A stretch of DNA of 64,000 bases from Pseudomonadota bacterium (GTDB lineage Bacteria > Pseudomonadota > Alphaproteobacteria > Micropepsales > Micropepsaceae), in the NCBI GenBank assembly GCA_018241025.1, contig JAFEEQ010000025.1, positions 62,001-126,000 of the forward strand, given 5' to 3'. A program made the translations under genes and the position numbers. How positions within the stretch are numbered: position 1 is the stretch's first letter; each line of letters starts with the position of its first letter. The notes below the pieces were generated by a model, which saw only the letters and a list, made by a program, of their open reading frames with translations, was not told the DNA's origin and ran no database searches. Below, piece after piece: positions 7,857-18,690 of this stretch.

Positions 7857-10800
7857 ATGAACCCTTCAGCCCCCTTCATCCAGCGCCCGGTCGCGACATC
7901 GCTTTTGATGATCGCGATCCTGCTCGTCGGCATCGTCGGCTATTCCTATCTGCCGCTGTCGGCGCTGCCCGAAGTCGATTACCCGACCATCCAGGTGCAG
8001 ACCTTCCTGCCGGGTGCGAGCCCGGAAGTGATGACCACGTCGGTCACCGCGCCGCTCGAAAAGCAGTTCGGCCAGATGCCGGGCTTGACCCAGATGACCT
8101 CGGTCAGCTCGGCCGGCTCGTCGGTCATCACCCTGCAGTTCGATCTCAGCCTCAGCCTCGACATCGCCGAACAGGAAGTGCAGGCCGCGATCAATGCCGG
8201 CGGCAACCTCTTGCCGTCGAGCCTCCCGGCGCCGCCGATCTACGCCAAGGTCAATCCCGCCGACGCACCGGTGCTCACCATCGCCATCGGATCGAAGACG
8301 ATCCCGCTCACCCAGGTCCAGGAGATCGCCGATACCCGGATCGCGCAGAAGATCTCGCAAATCTCCGGCGTCGGCCTCGTCAGCCTCGCCGGCGGCCAGA
8401 AGCCCGCAGTGCGGGTGCAGGCCAATATCCAGGCGCTTGCCGCCTATGGCCTCAATCTCGACGATCTGCGCACGACGATATCGAACGCCAATTCGAACGC
8501 ACCGAAGGGCAGTTTCGATGGCGCCTCGCAGTCCTATACGATCGACGCCAACGACCAGCTCCAGGATCCGGAGGACTACAAGAACATCGTCGTCGCCTAC
8601 CGCAACGGCGCCCCGGTGCATCTCTCCGACGTCGCCAAGGTGACCGAGAGCGCCGAGAACGTGAACCTGATCTCCTGGCAGAACGGCTCGCCGGCGATCC
8701 TGCTCAACATCCAGCGCCAGCCCGGTGCCAACGTCATCGAGGTTGTCGATAACATCAAGGCTCTGCTGCCGCAGGTCATTGCCGGTCTACCGGCCGGCAT
8801 CGATGTCACGGTGCTGACCGATCGCACGCAGACCATCCGGTCCTCGGTCGCCGATGTCGAGTTCGAGCTGGCGCTCGCCGTCGTGCTCGTCGTGCTGGTG
8901 ATCTACGTCTTCCTGCGCAGCGTTCCGGCGACCTTCATCCCGAGCCTCTCGGTGCCGCTCTCGATCATCGGCACCTTCGCGGCGATGTATCTGCTCGGCT
9001 ATTCGCTGAACAACCTCTCGCTCATGGCGATGACCATCGCCGCCGGTTTCGTCGTCGACGACGCGATCGTGATGATCGAGAACATCTCGCGCTATCTCGA
9101 AGAGGGCCATTCGCCGTTCGACGCGGCGATGAAGGGCGCGGGCGAGATCGGCTTCACCATCGTCTCGCTGACCGTGTCGCTGATCGCGGTGCTGATCCCG
9201 CTGCTCTTCATGCAGGAGGTCGTCGGGCGCCTGTTCCGCGAGTTCGCGGTGACGCTGGCGATCACGATCCTGATCTCGGCGGTGGTTTCGCTCACGCTGG
9301 TGCCGATGCTCTGCGCCAAGCTGCTGCGCCGGCACAAGGAGCCGGCAAAGGACTCGCTGTTGGGCAAGGCGGAGGACGCGTTCAACCGCGTCATCCGGGA
9401 GTACGACCGGCTCCTGATCTGGGTGCTCGACCGCCAGCCGCTGACGCTGCTGATCGCGGTCGCCACGCTCGTCGTGACGGTGCTGCTCTATATCGTCATC
9501 CCGAAGGGCTTCTTCCCGACGCAGGATACGAGCCTGGTGCAGGGCATCAGCGAGGCGGGTCCCACGGTCTCCTTCGCGGAGATGTCGCGGCGCCAGCAGG
9601 TCCTGGCCGCGGCGATCCTGAAGGATCCGAATGTCGCCAGCCTGTCGTCCTTCATCGGCGTCGACGGCACCAACAATACGCTCAACGCCGGCCGCTTCCT
9701 GATAAACCTCAAGCCCAAGGACGAGCGCAGCGAGGGCGTCGAGGACGTCATCGCCTCGATCCTCGACCGCGCCCATGACGTGCCGGGCATCGCGCTTTAC
9801 CTGCAGCCGGTGCAGGACCTGACCATCGATTCCACCGTCGCGCGGGCGCAGTACCAGTTCGCTCTCGAGGATGCGAGCGCGGCGACCCTGCGGGCGTGGG
9901 TGCCGAAGCTGCTCGAAAAGCTCCAGGCGCGGCCCGAACTCCGCAACGTCTCGACCAGCTTCCTCGACCATGGATTGTCGGCGAATGTCGTTGTCGACCG
10001 CGATACTGCGGCGCGGTTCGGCATCACCTCGGCGACCATCGACAACGCGCTCTATGACGCCTTCGGCCAGCGCATCGTCTCGACCATCTTCACCCAGTCG
10101 AACCAGCGCCGCGTGATCCTCGAAGCCGATCCCGGAATCCAGAACTCGATCGGTTCGCTCGGCGACATCCGCATGCCGTCGGCCGGCGGCGGTCAGACCC
10201 CGCTATCGGCCTTCGCCCGGGTCGAGCCCAAGCCGGTGCCCCTCGAGATCGATCATCTGGCCCAGTTCCCGGCGGCGATGATCTCCTTCGACGTCGCGCC
10301 CGGTTATTCGCTGGGCGCCGCGGTCGATGCCGTGACGGCGGCGGAAGCCGATGCCGGCCTGCCGGCCTCGATCACCACCGTGTTCCAGGGCTCTGCGCTC
10401 GCCTTCCAGTCGGCGCTCAGCAACGAGCTCCTGCTGATCCTGGCTGCGATCGTCACCGTCTATATCGTGCTCGGCGTGCTTTATGAGAGCTTCATCCACC
10501 CGATCACGATCCTCTCGACGCTGCCTTCCGCCGGCGTCGGCGCGCTGCTCGCGCTCATCCTGACGGGGAACGATCTCGGCATTGTCTCGATCATCGGCAT
10601 CATCCTGCTCATCGGCATCGTGAAGAAGAACGCGATCATGATGATCGACTTCGCGCTCGAGGCCGAACGCAACGAAGGCAAGAGCCCGCGCGAGGCGATC
10701 CATCAGGCGGCGCTGTTGCGCTTCCGCCCGATCCTGATGACGACCGTGGCGGCGCTGTTCGGCGCCCTGCCGCTGATGCTCGGTTCGGGCACCGGCTCGG

Positions 10801-10949
10801 AGCTGCGCCACCCGCTCGGCATCTCGATCGTCGGCGGCCTCCTGGTGAGCCAGCTCCTGACCCTCTTCACGACGCCGGTGATCTACATCTATTTCGACCG
10901 CCTGGGCGGCCAGCTTCGTGATTGGCGCGCGCGGCGGGCGGCGTCATGA
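7857..10949 (+). CDS. mdtB: RND multidrug efflux permease, MdtB-like
   Basis: This 1030-residue HAE1-type RND transporter starts with the usual [19 protein letters not shown] helix. Proton-relay residues are intact: Asp401-Asp402 in [12 protein letters not shown] and the TM10 lysine pair in [13 protein letters not shown] (about residues 923-924). It exports hydrophobic or amphiphilic compounds using the proton gradient, as a trimer with the adaptor. The gene overlaps the next permease by ATGA. One adaptor followed by two permeases is the MdtABC/MuxABC arrangement, in which the permeases form a heterotrimer. The specific substrate is unknown. Confidence 0.9.
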   Translation: MNPSAPFIQRPVATSLLMIAILLVGIVGYSYLPLSALPEVDYPTIQVQTFLPGASPEVMTTSVTAPLEKQFGQMPGLTQMTSVSSAGSSVITLQFDLSLSLDIAEQEVQAAINAGGNLLPSSLPAPPIYAKVNPADAPVLTIAIGSKTIPLTQVQEIADTRIAQKISQISGVGLVSLAGGQKPAVRVQANIQALAAYGLNLDDLRTTISNANSNAPKGSFDGASQSYTIDANDQLQDPEDYKNIVVAYRNGAPVHLSDVAKVTESAENVNLISWQNGSPAILLNIQRQPGANVIEVVDNIKALLPQVIAGLPAGIDVTVLTDRTQTIRSSVADVEFELALAVVLVVLVIYVFLRSVPATFIPSLSVPLSIIGTFAAMYLLGYSLNNLSLMAMTIAAGFVVDDAIVMIENISRYLEEGHSPFDAAMKGAGEIGFTIVSLTVSLIAVLIPLLFMQEVVGRLFREFAVTLAITILISAVVSLTLVPMLCAKLLRRHKEPAKDSLLGKAEDAFNRVIREYDRLLIWVLDRQPLTLLIAVATLVVTVLLYIVIPKGFFPTQDTSLVQGISEAGPTVSFAEMSRRQQVLAAAILKDPNVASLSSFIGVDGTNNTLNAGRFLINLKPKDERSEGVEDVIASILDRAHDVPGIALYLQPVQDLTIDSTVARAQYQFALEDASAATLRAWVPKLLEKLQARPELRNVSTSFLDHGLSANVVVDRDTAARFGITSATIDNALYDAFGQRIVSTIFTQSNQRRVILEADPGIQNSIGSLGDIRMPSAGGGQTPLSAFARVEPKPVPLEIDHLAQFPAAMISFDVAPGYSLGAAVDAVTAAEADAGLPASITTVFQGSALAFQSALSNELLLILAAIVTVYIVLGVLYESFIHPITILSTLPSAGVGALLALILTGNDLGIVSIIGIILLIGIVKKNAIMMIDFALEAERNEGKSPREAIHQAALLRFRPILMTTVAALFGALPLMLGSGTGSELRHPLGISIVGGLLVSQLLTLFTTPVIYIYFDRLGGQLRDWRARRAAS

Positions 10950-13900
10950 GTTTTTCCGAAACCTTCATCCGCCGGCCCATCGCCACGACGCTGCTGACGA
11001 TGGGTCTGGCGATTGCCGGTTCGGTGGCCTACTTCCTCCTGCCGGTCGAGCCGCTGCCCAACATCGATGTTCCGACCATCTCGGTCTCCGCGTCGATGCC
11101 GGGCGCCAGCCCCGAGACCATGTCGACCGCGGTGACGACACCGCTGGAGCGCCATCTCGGCGTCATCGCCGATGTCGAGGAGATGACCTCGACCAGTTCG
11201 GTCGGGTCGGCGCGGATCACGCTGCAGTTCAGCTCCGGCCGCGACATCGACGGTGCGGCGCGCGACGTGCAGGCGGCGATCGTGGCGGCGCGCGCCGATC
11301 TTCCGGCGGCACTGCGTTCCAATCCGACCTACCGCAAGATCAACCCGGCGGACCAGCCGATCCTCGTGCTGGCGCTGACCTCCTCGACGCTGACGCCCGG
11401 GCAGATCTACGATTCCGCATCCAACATCCTCCAGCAAAAGCTCTCGACCATCGACGGTATCGGCCAAGTCCAGGTCGCCGGCGGCTCGGCGCCGGCCGTG
11501 CGCATCGAGCTCAACCCGCGCGCGCTTTTCAAATACGGCATCGGTCTCGAGGATGTGCGTTCGGCGCTGTCGGCGGCGAATGCCAATGCGCCCAAGGGTG
11601 CCGTTGAGCAAGGCGCCCAGCGCTACCAGATCTACGTCAACGATACCGCGTCCAAGGCCGGTCAATACCGTAGCCTCATCATCGCCTATCGCAACGGCGC
11701 CGCCGTGCGGCTCGGCGATGTGGCGCAGGTCGTCGACGGGGTCGAGGATGTGCGCAATCTCGGTCTCGCCAACAACAAGCCGGCCATTCTCGTCTTCCTC
11801 TTCCGCACACCGGGCGCGAATATCGTCGCCACGGTCGCCCGGGTGAAAGCGGCGCTGCCCCAGCTCGAGGCAGCCCTCCCGCCCGCCGTGCATCTCGATA
11901 TCGCACTCGACCGCACCGGCTCGATCAAGGATTCGCTGAACGACGTCCAGACCGCGATGCTCGTCTCGATCCTGCTCGTCATGTTCGTGGTCTATTTCTT
12001 CCTGCGCGACGGGCGGGCCGCGATCATTCCCGCGGTCGCCGTGCCGCTTTCGCTGATCGGCACCTTCGGCGCGATGTACCTGCTCGGCTATACGCTCAAC
12101 AACCTGTCGCTCATGGCGCTCACCGTGGCCACGGGCTTCGTGGTCGACGACGCCATCGTCGTGCTGGAAAACGTGAAGCGCCATCTCGAGGCCGGGATGG
12201 GGCGGATGGAAGCGGTGATCACGGGCACGCGCGAGGTGGCGTTCACCGTGGTCTCGATGAGCATCTCGCTGACGGCCGTGTTCATCCCGATCCTGCTGAT
12301 GGGCGGGGTGGTCGGCCGTTATTTCAACGGCTTCGCGATGGTGCTGGCGATCGCGATCGCGATCTCGCTGCTGGTTTCGCTCACCACCACGCCGATGCTG
12401 TGCGCGGTGTTCGACATCCACCGGCCCGGCCGCCGGCAGGGATTTCTCCTGCGCTTTTCGGAGAGGCTCTATGGCGGCGCGCACCGGCTCTATGAGCGCT
12501 CGTTGGCCGTCGCGCTGCGCAATCCGGGCAAGGTCGCGCTACTCCTTCTGCTGACCGTCGTGCTGAACTTCGTGCTCTACGACGTCGTCCCCAAGAGCTT
12601 CTTTCCCAGCGAAGATACTGGACAGCTCTTCGGTGCGGCGCGCGGCGGACCGACCGTGTCCTTCCAGTACATGCACGACAAATACACCAGCTTCATGAAA
12701 ATCATCTCGGCCGATCCTGCCGTGCAGACCGTGGTCGGGAATCTCGGCGGCGGCGGAGGCGGGCCGCGCGGCGGCGCGACGAATTCCGGCAACGTGCTCG
12801 TTCAGCTCAAGCCGCTTTCCGAGCGCGGCGGGGTTTCTACCGACGATGTCGTCGATCGGCTGCGGACCAAGTTCACGAATGTGACGGGGGTGCGCCTGTT
12901 CCTGACCGGCGGCCGCGATACCCGAATAGGCGGGCGCCAGTCCGATTCGGAATATCAATACACGGTGATGGCCGACACGCTCGAAGAACTCGATGCCTGG
13001 CTGCCGAAGATCACCGACGCCTTAAACGAGCTCGATGAGCTTGAAGACGTCAACACCGATCGCGGCGACAAGGGGCTCGAGATCGCGCTCAAGATCGATC
13101 GCGCCACCGCGGCGCGGCTCGGCCTGTCGATCAGCCAGATCGACAATACGCTCTACGACGCCTTCGGTCAGCGTCAGGTCTCGACGATCTACAACGAGCA
13201 GAACCAGTATCACGTGGTGATGGAAGTCGCGCCCGAGTTCTGGCAGAGCCCCGACACGCTGAAGGAGATCTATATCAGCAAGTCCGGCGGCGCGATCAGC
13301 GGCACCCAGGCCTCGGGCGCGGTTGCGGGGACGACGGCGATTTCAGCCACATCGGCGGCCACGGCCGCGGCCGTCGCATCCGACGTCGTGCGCAACCAGG
13401 CCGCCAATGCGCTGGTCAACAGCGGGCGCGGCGGCGCATCCACCGCGGCTTCGGTCTCGACGGCAGCCGAAGCGATGGTCCCGCTGGCGGCGGTGGCGTC
13501 CTGGGGCCCGGGCACGACGCCGCTGGGCATCAATCACCAGGGTCCCTTCGTCGTCACCACCTTCTCCTTCAATCTCGCCAAGGGCGTGTCGCTCGGACAG
13601 GCGACGACGGCGATCCAGAACAAGCTCGCGCAGATTCGCACACCGGTCTCGATTCACGGCGAGTTCGCCGGAACCGCGCGGCAATTCCGCGAGTCGGTGG
13701 AGAACCAGCCGGTGCTCATCCTCGCAGCGCTGGTCACGATCTATCTGGTGCTCGGCATTCTCTATGAGAGCTATGTCCACCCGATCACGATCCTCTCGAC
13801 CCTGCCGTCGGCAGGCGTCGGCGCGGTGCTGGCGCTGCTGTTGTTCAAGACCGATTTCAGCCTTGTGGCGATGATCGGCGTCATCCTGCTGATCGGCATC

Positions 13901-14257
13901 GTGAAGAAGAACGCGATCATGATGATCGACTTCGCCATCGATGCAGAGCGGCGCGAGGGGCTCAGCCCGCGCGAGGCGATCACCAAGGCCTGCCTGATGC
14001 GCTTCCGCCCGATCATGATGACGAGCTTCGCCGCTATCCTGGGCGCCATGCCGCTGGCCTTCGGTTTCGGTACCGGTTCGGAGATCCGCCAGCCGCTCGG
14101 CATCGCCATCGTCGGCGGTCTTCTGGTCAGCCAGATACTGACGCTCTACACGACGCCGGTGGTCTATCTCTATCTCGAAGGCTGGCGCCTCCGGCGCAAG
14201 GCGGGCTGGGACCGGTTCTACAACCGTTTGATGGGCGAGGCCCCCGCAACGAAATAG
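10946..14257 (+). CDS. mdtC: RND multidrug efflux permease, MdtC-like
   Basis: This second RND permease has 1103 residues, about 70 more than its neighbour. It starts with [19 protein letters not shown], keeps Asp401-Asp402 ([11 protein letters not shown]) and the Lys pair in [19 protein letters not shown]. The extra length is mainly a low-complexity Ala/Ser/Gly/Thr insertion at about residues 783-845 in the second periplasmic loop, between the porter-domain beta strands. ATG 10946 overlaps the previous stop (ATGA), which favours stoichiometric co-translation with the first permease. A hairpin terminator directly follows the stop codon. Confidence 0.9.
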   Translation: MSFSETFIRRPIATTLLTMGLAIAGSVAYFLLPVEPLPNIDVPTISVSASMPGASPETMSTAVTTPLERHLGVIADVEEMTSTSSVGSARITLQFSSGRDIDGAARDVQAAIVAARADLPAALRSNPTYRKINPADQPILVLALTSSTLTPGQIYDSASNILQQKLSTIDGIGQVQVAGGSAPAVRIELNPRALFKYGIGLEDVRSALSAANANAPKGAVEQGAQRYQIYVNDTASKAGQYRSLIIAYRNGAAVRLGDVAQVVDGVEDVRNLGLANNKPAILVFLFRTPGANIVATVARVKAALPQLEAALPPAVHLDIALDRTGSIKDSLNDVQTAMLVSILLVMFVVYFFLRDGRAAIIPAVAVPLSLIGTFGAMYLLGYTLNNLSLMALTVATGFVVDDAIVVLENVKRHLEAGMGRMEAVITGTREVAFTVVSMSISLTAVFIPILLMGGVVGRYFNGFAMVLAIAIAISLLVSLTTTPMLCAVFDIHRPGRRQGFLLRFSERLYGGAHRLYERSLAVALRNPGKVALLLLLTVVLNFVLYDVVPKSFFPSEDTGQLFGAARGGPTVSFQYMHDKYTSFMKIISADPAVQTVVGNLGGGGGGPRGGATNSGNVLVQLKPLSERGGVSTDDVVDRLRTKFTNVTGVRLFLTGGRDTRIGGRQSDSEYQYTVMADTLEELDAWLPKITDALNELDELEDVNTDRGDKGLEIALKIDRATAARLGLSISQIDNTLYDAFGQRQVSTIYNEQNQYHVVMEVAPEFWQSPDTLKEIYISKSGGAISGTQASGAVAGTTAISATSAATAAAVASDVVRNQAANALVNSGRGGASTAASVSTAAEAMVPLAAVASWGPGTTPLGINHQGPFVVTTFSFNLAKGVSLGQATTAIQNKLAQIRTPVSIHGEFAGTARQFRESVENQPVLILAALVTIYLVLGILYESYVHPITILSTLPSAGVGAVLALLLFKTDFSLVAMIGVILLIGIVKKNAIMMIDFAIDAERREGLSPREAITKACLMRFRPIMMTSFAAILGAMPLAFGFGTGSEIRQPLGIAIVGGLLVSQILTLYTTPVVYLYLEGWRLRRKAGWDRFYNRLMGEAPATK

Positions 14258-14279
14258 GGCCGATCGCTTGATCGGCCCT
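14256..14279. terminator. Stem-loop terminator between convergent genes
   Basis: A perfect 10-bp stem (14256-14265 with 14270-14279) closes the loop GCTT, starting inside the stop codon of the second RND permease. It lies 26 bp from the end of the convergent mlaA gene and can serve both strands. Confidence 0.7.
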
Positions 14280-14305
14280 GTTCGAATTCAGTCGTTCAAT
14301 ATCTG

Positions 14306-15022
14306 TCAGAGGTCCGGCAGGTTCTCGGTATCCGCCGCGCCGTTGCGGATCTCCGCATTGCGGTGCTGGCGATAGAGGCTGCGCGTCGTGGCATAGAGAT
14401 CGACCGAGGTCCGCTCGATCTGGTCCAGCGCGTCGACGTTGCGGGCGCGCAGATCGACAATGCCGAGACCGCTGCGGATCATCATGTGAAGAGTCGAGTT
14501 GTTCCACTTCATGTAAGTGAAGGGGTCCATGGCGATATCGCCGCCCATGCCGACGACGTCGCGCGGATTGCTCGGTCCGGCGAAGGGCAGCACGAGATAG
14601 GGACCTTCATCGACACCCCAGACGCCGAGCGTCTGGCCGAAATCTTCTTCATGGCCCGGCAGGCCGAGCTTGCCGGCGACATCGATCAGGCCGCCGATAC
14701 CGAAGGTCGAATTGACCACGGCGCGGCTGAAAGTCGTGCCGGCGCGGGTCGCTTCGCCCTGCAGCACGTCGTTGGCGAAGATCACCGGCGAGTCGAGGTT
14801 GCTCAGGAAATTGTGGACACCGTCGCGCGCGAAACCGGGGACGGCGTGGTTGTAGAAGACTGCGACCGGGCGCGCGATGGCGTGGTCGAAGCCCTGATCG
14901 AGGGCGAAGATCGAGCGATTGGTCTGCTCATAGGGATCGTTCTGGCCGCTCGGATCGGTGGCACAGCCCGCGAGCGCACCGGCAAGGAGCAAGACCCCAA
15001 CTGTGGCGAATAGCTTTCTCAT
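14306..15022 (-). CDS. mlaA: MlaA (VacJ) outer-membrane lipoprotein
   Basis: This 238-residue lipoprotein has a lipobox ending LAGC (Cys20) and the VacJ/MlaA core: NDPYEQTNRSIFALDQ, VNSTFGIGGLIDVAGKLGL, HEEDFGQTLGVWGV, GPYLVLPFAGPSNPRDVVG. MlaA removes mislocalised phospholipids from the outer leaflet of the outer membrane and passes them to the MlaC/MlaFEDB system. Those other mla genes are not adjacent here. ATG 15022 begins the signal peptide MRKLFATVGVLLLAG. The gene stands alone between the RND operon and the molybdoenzyme pair. Confidence 0.92.
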   Translation of the reverse strand: MRKLFATVGVLLLAGALAGCATDPSGQNDPYEQTNRSIFALDQGFDHAIARPVAVFYNHAVPGFARDGVHNFLSNLDSPVIFANDVLQGEATRAGTTFSRAVVNSTFGIGGLIDVAGKLGLPGHEEDFGQTLGVWGVDEGPYLVLPFAGPSNPRDVVGMGGDIAMDPFTYMKWNNSTLHMMIRSGLGIVDLRARNVDALDQIERTSVDLYATTRSLYRQHRNAEIRNGAADTENLPDL

Positions 15023-15071
15023 GGCCCCTTACCGCAAATCCCGTCTGTCTAAGCAACCGTTCAAATAGGGT

Positions 15072-15088
15072 CCGGTTCCGCGAACCGG
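15072..15088. terminator. Short hairpin upstream of mlaA, downstream of the molybdoenzyme operon
   Basis: CCGGTTCCGCGAACCGG forms a 7-bp stem with a 3-base loop in the 118-bp gap between the molybdoenzyme stop and the mlaA start. The T-run after it on the minus strand is weak, so it could be an operator instead of a terminator. Confidence 0.35.
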
Positions 15089-15140
15089 TAGTCGAATATG
15101 GTGATTCCTACCATGAACCTGCAAGGGGCGGCGGAAATCG

Positions 15141-15938
15141 TCAAATGCCGCCATACCAGGTGTAGCCCTGGTCCTCCCAATAGCCGCCCTTGCCGCCGCC
15201 GATCCGGCTGAAGTCTTCCATAAGTTCAATGGTCTGGATGTATTTGGGCATTTTGTAGCCAAGCTGCCTCTCGGCGCGCAGGCGGACCGGTGCGCCATTT
15301 TGAACCGGCAGGGGGGCACCGTTCAGATCATAGGCGAGGATGGTCTGGGGGTGAGTCGCCTCCAGGAGGTCGAGACTTTCGTAATAGTGCGGCGCCGGGA
15401 CCAGGTTTCCGGCGGCGTCGAAACCGTCCTCGCCCATCGGGTCGGCGCAGTGGAAGACCACATAACGTGCAGTGGATTTGGGCCGGGCCGCGGCCAGGAT
15501 CAGGCTCAGCGGCGCACCGGTCCATTGCCCGATGCAACTCCAACCCTCGACGCAGTCGTGCCGCGTGATCTGGGTGCGGGGCGGGAAGGCCTTTAGGTCC
15601 GTCAAGCCAAGATCGAGAGGCTTTTCGACCAGCCCGCCGACCTTGATCCGCCAGTTCTTGAAACCTTCCGCTGCGGCGATGGCGTAATCATTGGTCCCCG
15701 GATTGAGCGTGCCGTTGGCGCGGAACACCGGCGCGATATCGGCCTTGGTGAACTCCGGCGCCAGCGCATGCCCGCCTGCGAACAGCCGCTGGGCGCGGCG
15801 CGTGAGATTCTCGACTTCACCCAGGATCGTGCGCACCGGCGGCGATTGCGACGGGTCGCTGCATCCGGCGACGGAGATCACGGCTGCGGTGGCGGCACCG
15901 CGCTTGAGGAATCCGCGGCGATGGACGGGATCAGCCAT
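15141..15938 (-). CDS. Exported molybdopterin-dependent oxidoreductase (MsrP/sulfite-oxidase fold)
   Basis: This 265-residue protein has a twin-arginine signal (HRRGFLKRGAATAAVISVAG), so it is folded and loaded with cofactor before Tat export. The molybdenum-ligand cysteine lies in TRHDCVEGWSC, matching the CVE-W motif of MsrP/YedY and sulfite-oxidase-fold enzymes. The C-terminus YWEDQGYTWYGGI is typical of this subfamily. Its stop-side region is clean, and its start overlaps the end of the upstream cytochrome b gene by 8 bp. The partner therefore probably passes electrons between the quinone pool and this periplasmic enzyme. The substrate is unknown; a sulfoxide or sulfur oxyanion is plausible. 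Confidence 0.85.
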   Translation of the reverse strand: MADPVHRRGFLKRGAATAAVISVAGCSDPSQSPPVRTILGEVENLTRRAQRLFAGGHALAPEFTKADIAPVFRANGTLNPGTNDYAIAAAEGFKNWRIKVGGLVEKPLDLGLTDLKAFPPRTQITRHDCVEGWSCIGQWTGAPLSLILAAARPKSTARYVVFHCADPMGEDGFDAAGNLVPAPHYYESLDLLEATHPQTILAYDLNGAPLPVQNGAPVRLRAERQLGYKMPKYIQTIELMEDFSRIGGGKGGYWEDQGYTWYGGI

Positions 15939-16830
15939 GGGCGTCGTCCTTCTCGATTGCGAAGCGTCCGGTGATCATCGAGCGCAGTCCGTTGATCGGA
16001 TGCGACAGCAGGAGCGCTAGCATGTGAACGATGAAGAATCCGAGAAACGAGAACGCCAGAATGAAGTGGATGGTGCGTGCGCTCTGCCGTCCGCCGAAAA
16101 CCCACAACAGGATCGGAAACGCGCTGTCCATCGTCGGCGACATGGTGAGGCCGGTCAGCACGATCAGCGGCCCGAAGACGAAGATCGCGACGAAGTAGGT
16201 CAGGCGCTGAAGCCCGTTGTAGTGCTTGGCCGCTTCGCCCTTGGGGAATTTGAGCTGGGCATGGGTGACGATCTCGTGCGGCAGATCCTTCAGGTTCTGC
16301 TTCGTGGGCAGAAGCTCCTTCCGGAAATGCCCGCTCCAGAACACCCAGGCGAAATAGGCGAGGCCGTTCAGCACCAGGATCCAGGCGATGAAGAAATGCC
16401 ACAACCTGCCGATCGCGAGGTTCGGCGAGGGGCCGGGAAAGGTCGCCCATTCGGGAAAGCCGCGCACGGTCTTCACGCCGTCCGTGTCGGAGACGCCGAA
16501 GACGCCGTCGGTGTTGAACGTCCAGGGACCGATCTGGGTGACGCCCCAGTAATGCTCCGCCGTGCCCTGCGCGGTCATCGACAGGATCGGGTGATCGAAG
16601 TCGGCACTCTTGCCCCAATAAAGCGCGGGGTGGGCGTTGAATATCTGCAGTCCGGTGAGCAGCATCATCACCATGCAGATCGCATTGATCCAATGCAGCA
16701 CGCGCACCGGGATCGTGTGGCGGTAGAAGGGATAAGTCTCCTTCGGCTCGCGTGGCCTTAGGCCCAGCCGCGCCCGGACCATGCCGATCCACTCGTCGAA
16801 TTTCCCCAGCGCTTCGCCGGTCGAACTCAT
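15931..16830 (-). CDS. Membrane cytochrome b (b561/FdhI-like) partner of the molybdoenzyme
   Basis: This 299-residue protein has four to five predicted TM helices and conserved histidines for two b haems (YRHTIPVRVLHWINA, GRLWHFFIAWILVL, ARTIHFILAFSFLGFFIVHM). It resembles the gamma subunit of formate dehydrogenase and the cytochrome of Ni/Fe hydrogenases rather than MsrQ. A soluble loop of about 60 residues after TM2 is unusual. It is the first gene of a two-gene leftward operon, and its end overlaps the molybdoenzyme start. Its likely job is electron transfer between quinone and the periplasmic molybdoenzyme. A 135-bp divergent gap separates it from the next hydrolase. Confidence 0.85.
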   Translation of the reverse strand: MSSTGEALGKFDEWIGMVRARLGLRPREPKETYPFYRHTIPVRVLHWINAICMVMMLLTGLQIFNAHPALYWGKSADFDHPILSMTAQGTAEHYWGVTQIGPWTFNTDGVFGVSDTDGVKTVRGFPEWATFPGPSPNLAIGRLWHFFIAWILVLNGLAYFAWVFWSGHFRKELLPTKQNLKDLPHEIVTHAQLKFPKGEAAKHYNGLQRLTYFVAIFVFGPLIVLTGLTMSPTMDSAFPILLWVFGGRQSARTIHFILAFSFLGFFIVHMLALLLSHPINGLRSMITGRFAIEKDDAHG

Positions 16831-16965
16831 TTTTCCGCGCCTCCACAGCCGCCCGCAGCATAGCAGGCTCGCCAGCCAATTCGCCGCTGTTGCCGATTCC
16901 GTTACAGGCTTTCAATATTGCGTCTACGGGCGCCGCAGAGCGCCGGATCTTCCAGGGAGTCACCC

Positions 16966-17727
16966 ATGGCCATGCTCGCCCGCGATGGCGTGAACATCTA
17001 CTACGAAACCCATGGCGAGGGTCCGGTGATCCTCTTGACCCATGGCTACTCCGCGACGTCTCAGATGTGGGCCGGGCAGGTCGCGCCGCTCTCCAAAGCG
17101 CACAAGCTGGTGCTCTGGGACATGCGCGGCCATGGCCAGAGCGACTATCCCGCCGACCAGGCCGAATACAGCGAAGAGAAGACCGTCGCCGACATGGCGG
17201 CGCTGCTCAATGCCGTGGGCGCGCAGCAGGCCATCGTCGGCGGGCTGTCGCTCGGCGGATATATGTCGCTGGCGTTCTACGCGACGCATCCGGAGCGGGT
17301 TAAGGCGCTGCTGATCATCGATACGGGTCCTGGCTACAAGAAAGACGACGCGCGGGAGGGCTGGAACCAGAACGCGCTGCGCACCGCGGAGCGCTATGAG
17401 CGCGACGGCCTCGGCCTCCTGGGCGGCGGCAGCGCGGAGCGACGCACGGCGCGCCACCGCGATGCCACCGGGCTCGCGCGTGCCGGGCGCGGGATGCTGA
17501 CGCAGAAGAATGCGCGGGTGATCAATACCCTTCCGGAGATCAAGGTCCCATCGCTGGTCGTCGTCGGCGAGAAGGATACGCCCTTCCTCGCGGCTTCCGA
17601 CTACATGGCCGCGAAAATTCCCGGCGCCGAAAGGGCGGTGATCCAGAATGCGGGCCACGCCGCCAATATCGACAATCCCGAAGCGTTCAACGCGGCGGTG
17701 AATGGATTTCTCGCGAAGCTCGGCTGA
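16966..17727 (+). CDS. Alpha/beta-fold hydrolase
   Basis: This 253-residue cytoplasmic hydrolase has the oxyanion motif LLTHGYSATSQMW, the nucleophile elbow GGLSLGGYMS, the acid residue in VVGEKDTPF and the catalytic histidine in IQNAGHAANI. The triad is complete. Length and layout match 3-oxoadipate enol-lactonase or haloperoxidase-like esterases, but the substrate cannot be assigned. ATG 16966 follows a GGGAG ribosome site by 6 bp; a longer in-frame start at 16918 lacks one. It lies 34 bp upstream of an SDR and may be the first gene of the uronate-cluster transcript. Confidence 0.85.
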   Translation: MAMLARDGVNIYYETHGEGPVILLTHGYSATSQMWAGQVAPLSKAHKLVLWDMRGHGQSDYPADQAEYSEEKTVADMAALLNAVGAQQAIVGGLSLGGYMSLAFYATHPERVKALLIIDTGPGYKKDDAREGWNQNALRTAERYERDGLGLLGGGSAERRTARHRDATGLARAGRGMLTQKNARVINTLPEIKVPSLVVVGEKDTPFLAASDYMAAKIPGAERAVIQNAGHAANIDNPEAFNAAVNGFLAKLG

Positions 17728-17761
17728 CGATAGCAATCTGAATTCGAAACAGGAGAAGTGA

Positions 17762-18541
17762 ATGGTCGATCGCGTCAAAGGCAAGGTTGCACTCGTCACC
17801 GGTGGAGCAAGCGGTATCGGGCGCGCCAGTGCGCTGCTTCTCGCGCAGGAAGGCGCGGCCGTGGTCGTCACCGACATCCAGGACGATGCCGGCAAGGATG
17901 TCGTTCATGCCATCAAATCGGCGGGCGGTGCCGCGCTTTACATACATCACGATGTCGCCGATGAGGCGGCCTGGGAAAGCGTCGTCGCGCAGACGAAGGA
18001 TCGCTTCGGCCGGCTCGACGTCCTCGTCAACAATGCCGGCATTGCAATTGCGGGCTCGGTGCTGACCATGACGCTGGCCGACTGGCGCCGCCAGCAGGCG
18101 ATCAATCTCGACGGTGTCTTTCTGGGCGTGAAGCATTCGCTGCCTCTGATGCGCGCGAGCGGCGGCGGCTCGATCATCAACATCTCGTCGCTGGCCGGCC
18201 TCAAGGGCTCGCCGACACTGGCCGGTTATTGCGCGACCAAGGGCGGCGTGCGGCTCTTCACCAAGGCGGTGGCGATGGAATGTGCCGGCGCACGCGACAA
18301 TGTCCGTGTGAACTCGGTTCATCCGGGGATCATCGAGACGCCGATCTGGAACGCGATCATCCCGGGTGCCAGCGGCGCCAATACGCCGAACCTCGATGCG
18401 ATGTCGGAGACGGTCGTTCCCACCGGCGTCAAAGGCGTGCCGGAGGATATCGCGCAGGGCGTGCTCTATCTCGCCAGCGACGAGTCTCGTTACGTCACCG
18501 GCAGCGAACTCGTCATCGACGGCGGCATGTCGACTCGCTGA
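17762..18541 (+). CDS. SDR-family NAD(P)-dependent oxidoreductase, candidate fructuronate reductase
   Basis: This 259-residue classical short-chain dehydrogenase has a cofactor motif GGASGIGR (about residues 14-21), NNAG, catalytic Ser in NISSLAG, and Tyr156/Lys160 in YCATK. The acidic residue after beta-2 (VVVTDIQ) favours NAD(H). The C-terminus ends in VIDGGMSTR. An AGGAG site precedes ATG 17762. It lies directly before KDPG aldolase, KDG kinase and uronate isomerase, and the cluster lacks a UxuB-type dehydrogenase. It is therefore a candidate for reducing fructuronate to mannonate. That function is inferred from context only; cyclic-alcohol dehydrogenases have similar sequences. Confidence 0.85.
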   Translation: MVDRVKGKVALVTGGASGIGRASALLLAQEGAAVVVTDIQDDAGKDVVHAIKSAGGAALYIHHDVADEAAWESVVAQTKDRFGRLDVLVNNAGIAIAGSVLTMTLADWRRQQAINLDGVFLGVKHSLPLMRASGGGSIINISSLAGLKGSPTLAGYCATKGGVRLFTKAVAMECAGARDNVRVNSVHPGIIETPIWNAIIPGASGANTPNLDAMSETVVPTGVKGVPEDIAQGVLYLASDESRYVTGSELVIDGGMSTR

Positions 18542-18666
18542 GGCGGTTGCGCTGGCGGAACTTGCGGGCGTTCGCCGGTGGTATGCGCGGGCGCTCCGAA
18601 AAACCCAGCAGAGCCGCCGAGCAGCGGCTCAGCGGGCCAGACCAATCGCTCCGTTGCAGCGAGAAA

Positions 18667-18681
18667 TGACACCGGTTACCA
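18667..18681. promoter_or_regulatory. LacI/GntR-type candidate operator 1
   Basis: TGACACCGGTTACCA resembles the CCGG-centred palindrome bound by LacI-family gluconate/uronate repressors (E. coli GntR sites are ATGTTACCGGTAACAT). It lies 68 bp upstream of the KDPG aldolase start in the 207-bp gap after the SDR gene. No regulator gene is adjacent. Confidence 0.45.
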
Positions 18682-18690
18682 TGCCGGAAA

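Noticed and set aside
16831..16965. An extended N-terminus for the alpha/beta hydrolase from 16918
   Set aside because: ATG 16966 has the better ribosome site (GGGAG) and the family's normal start.
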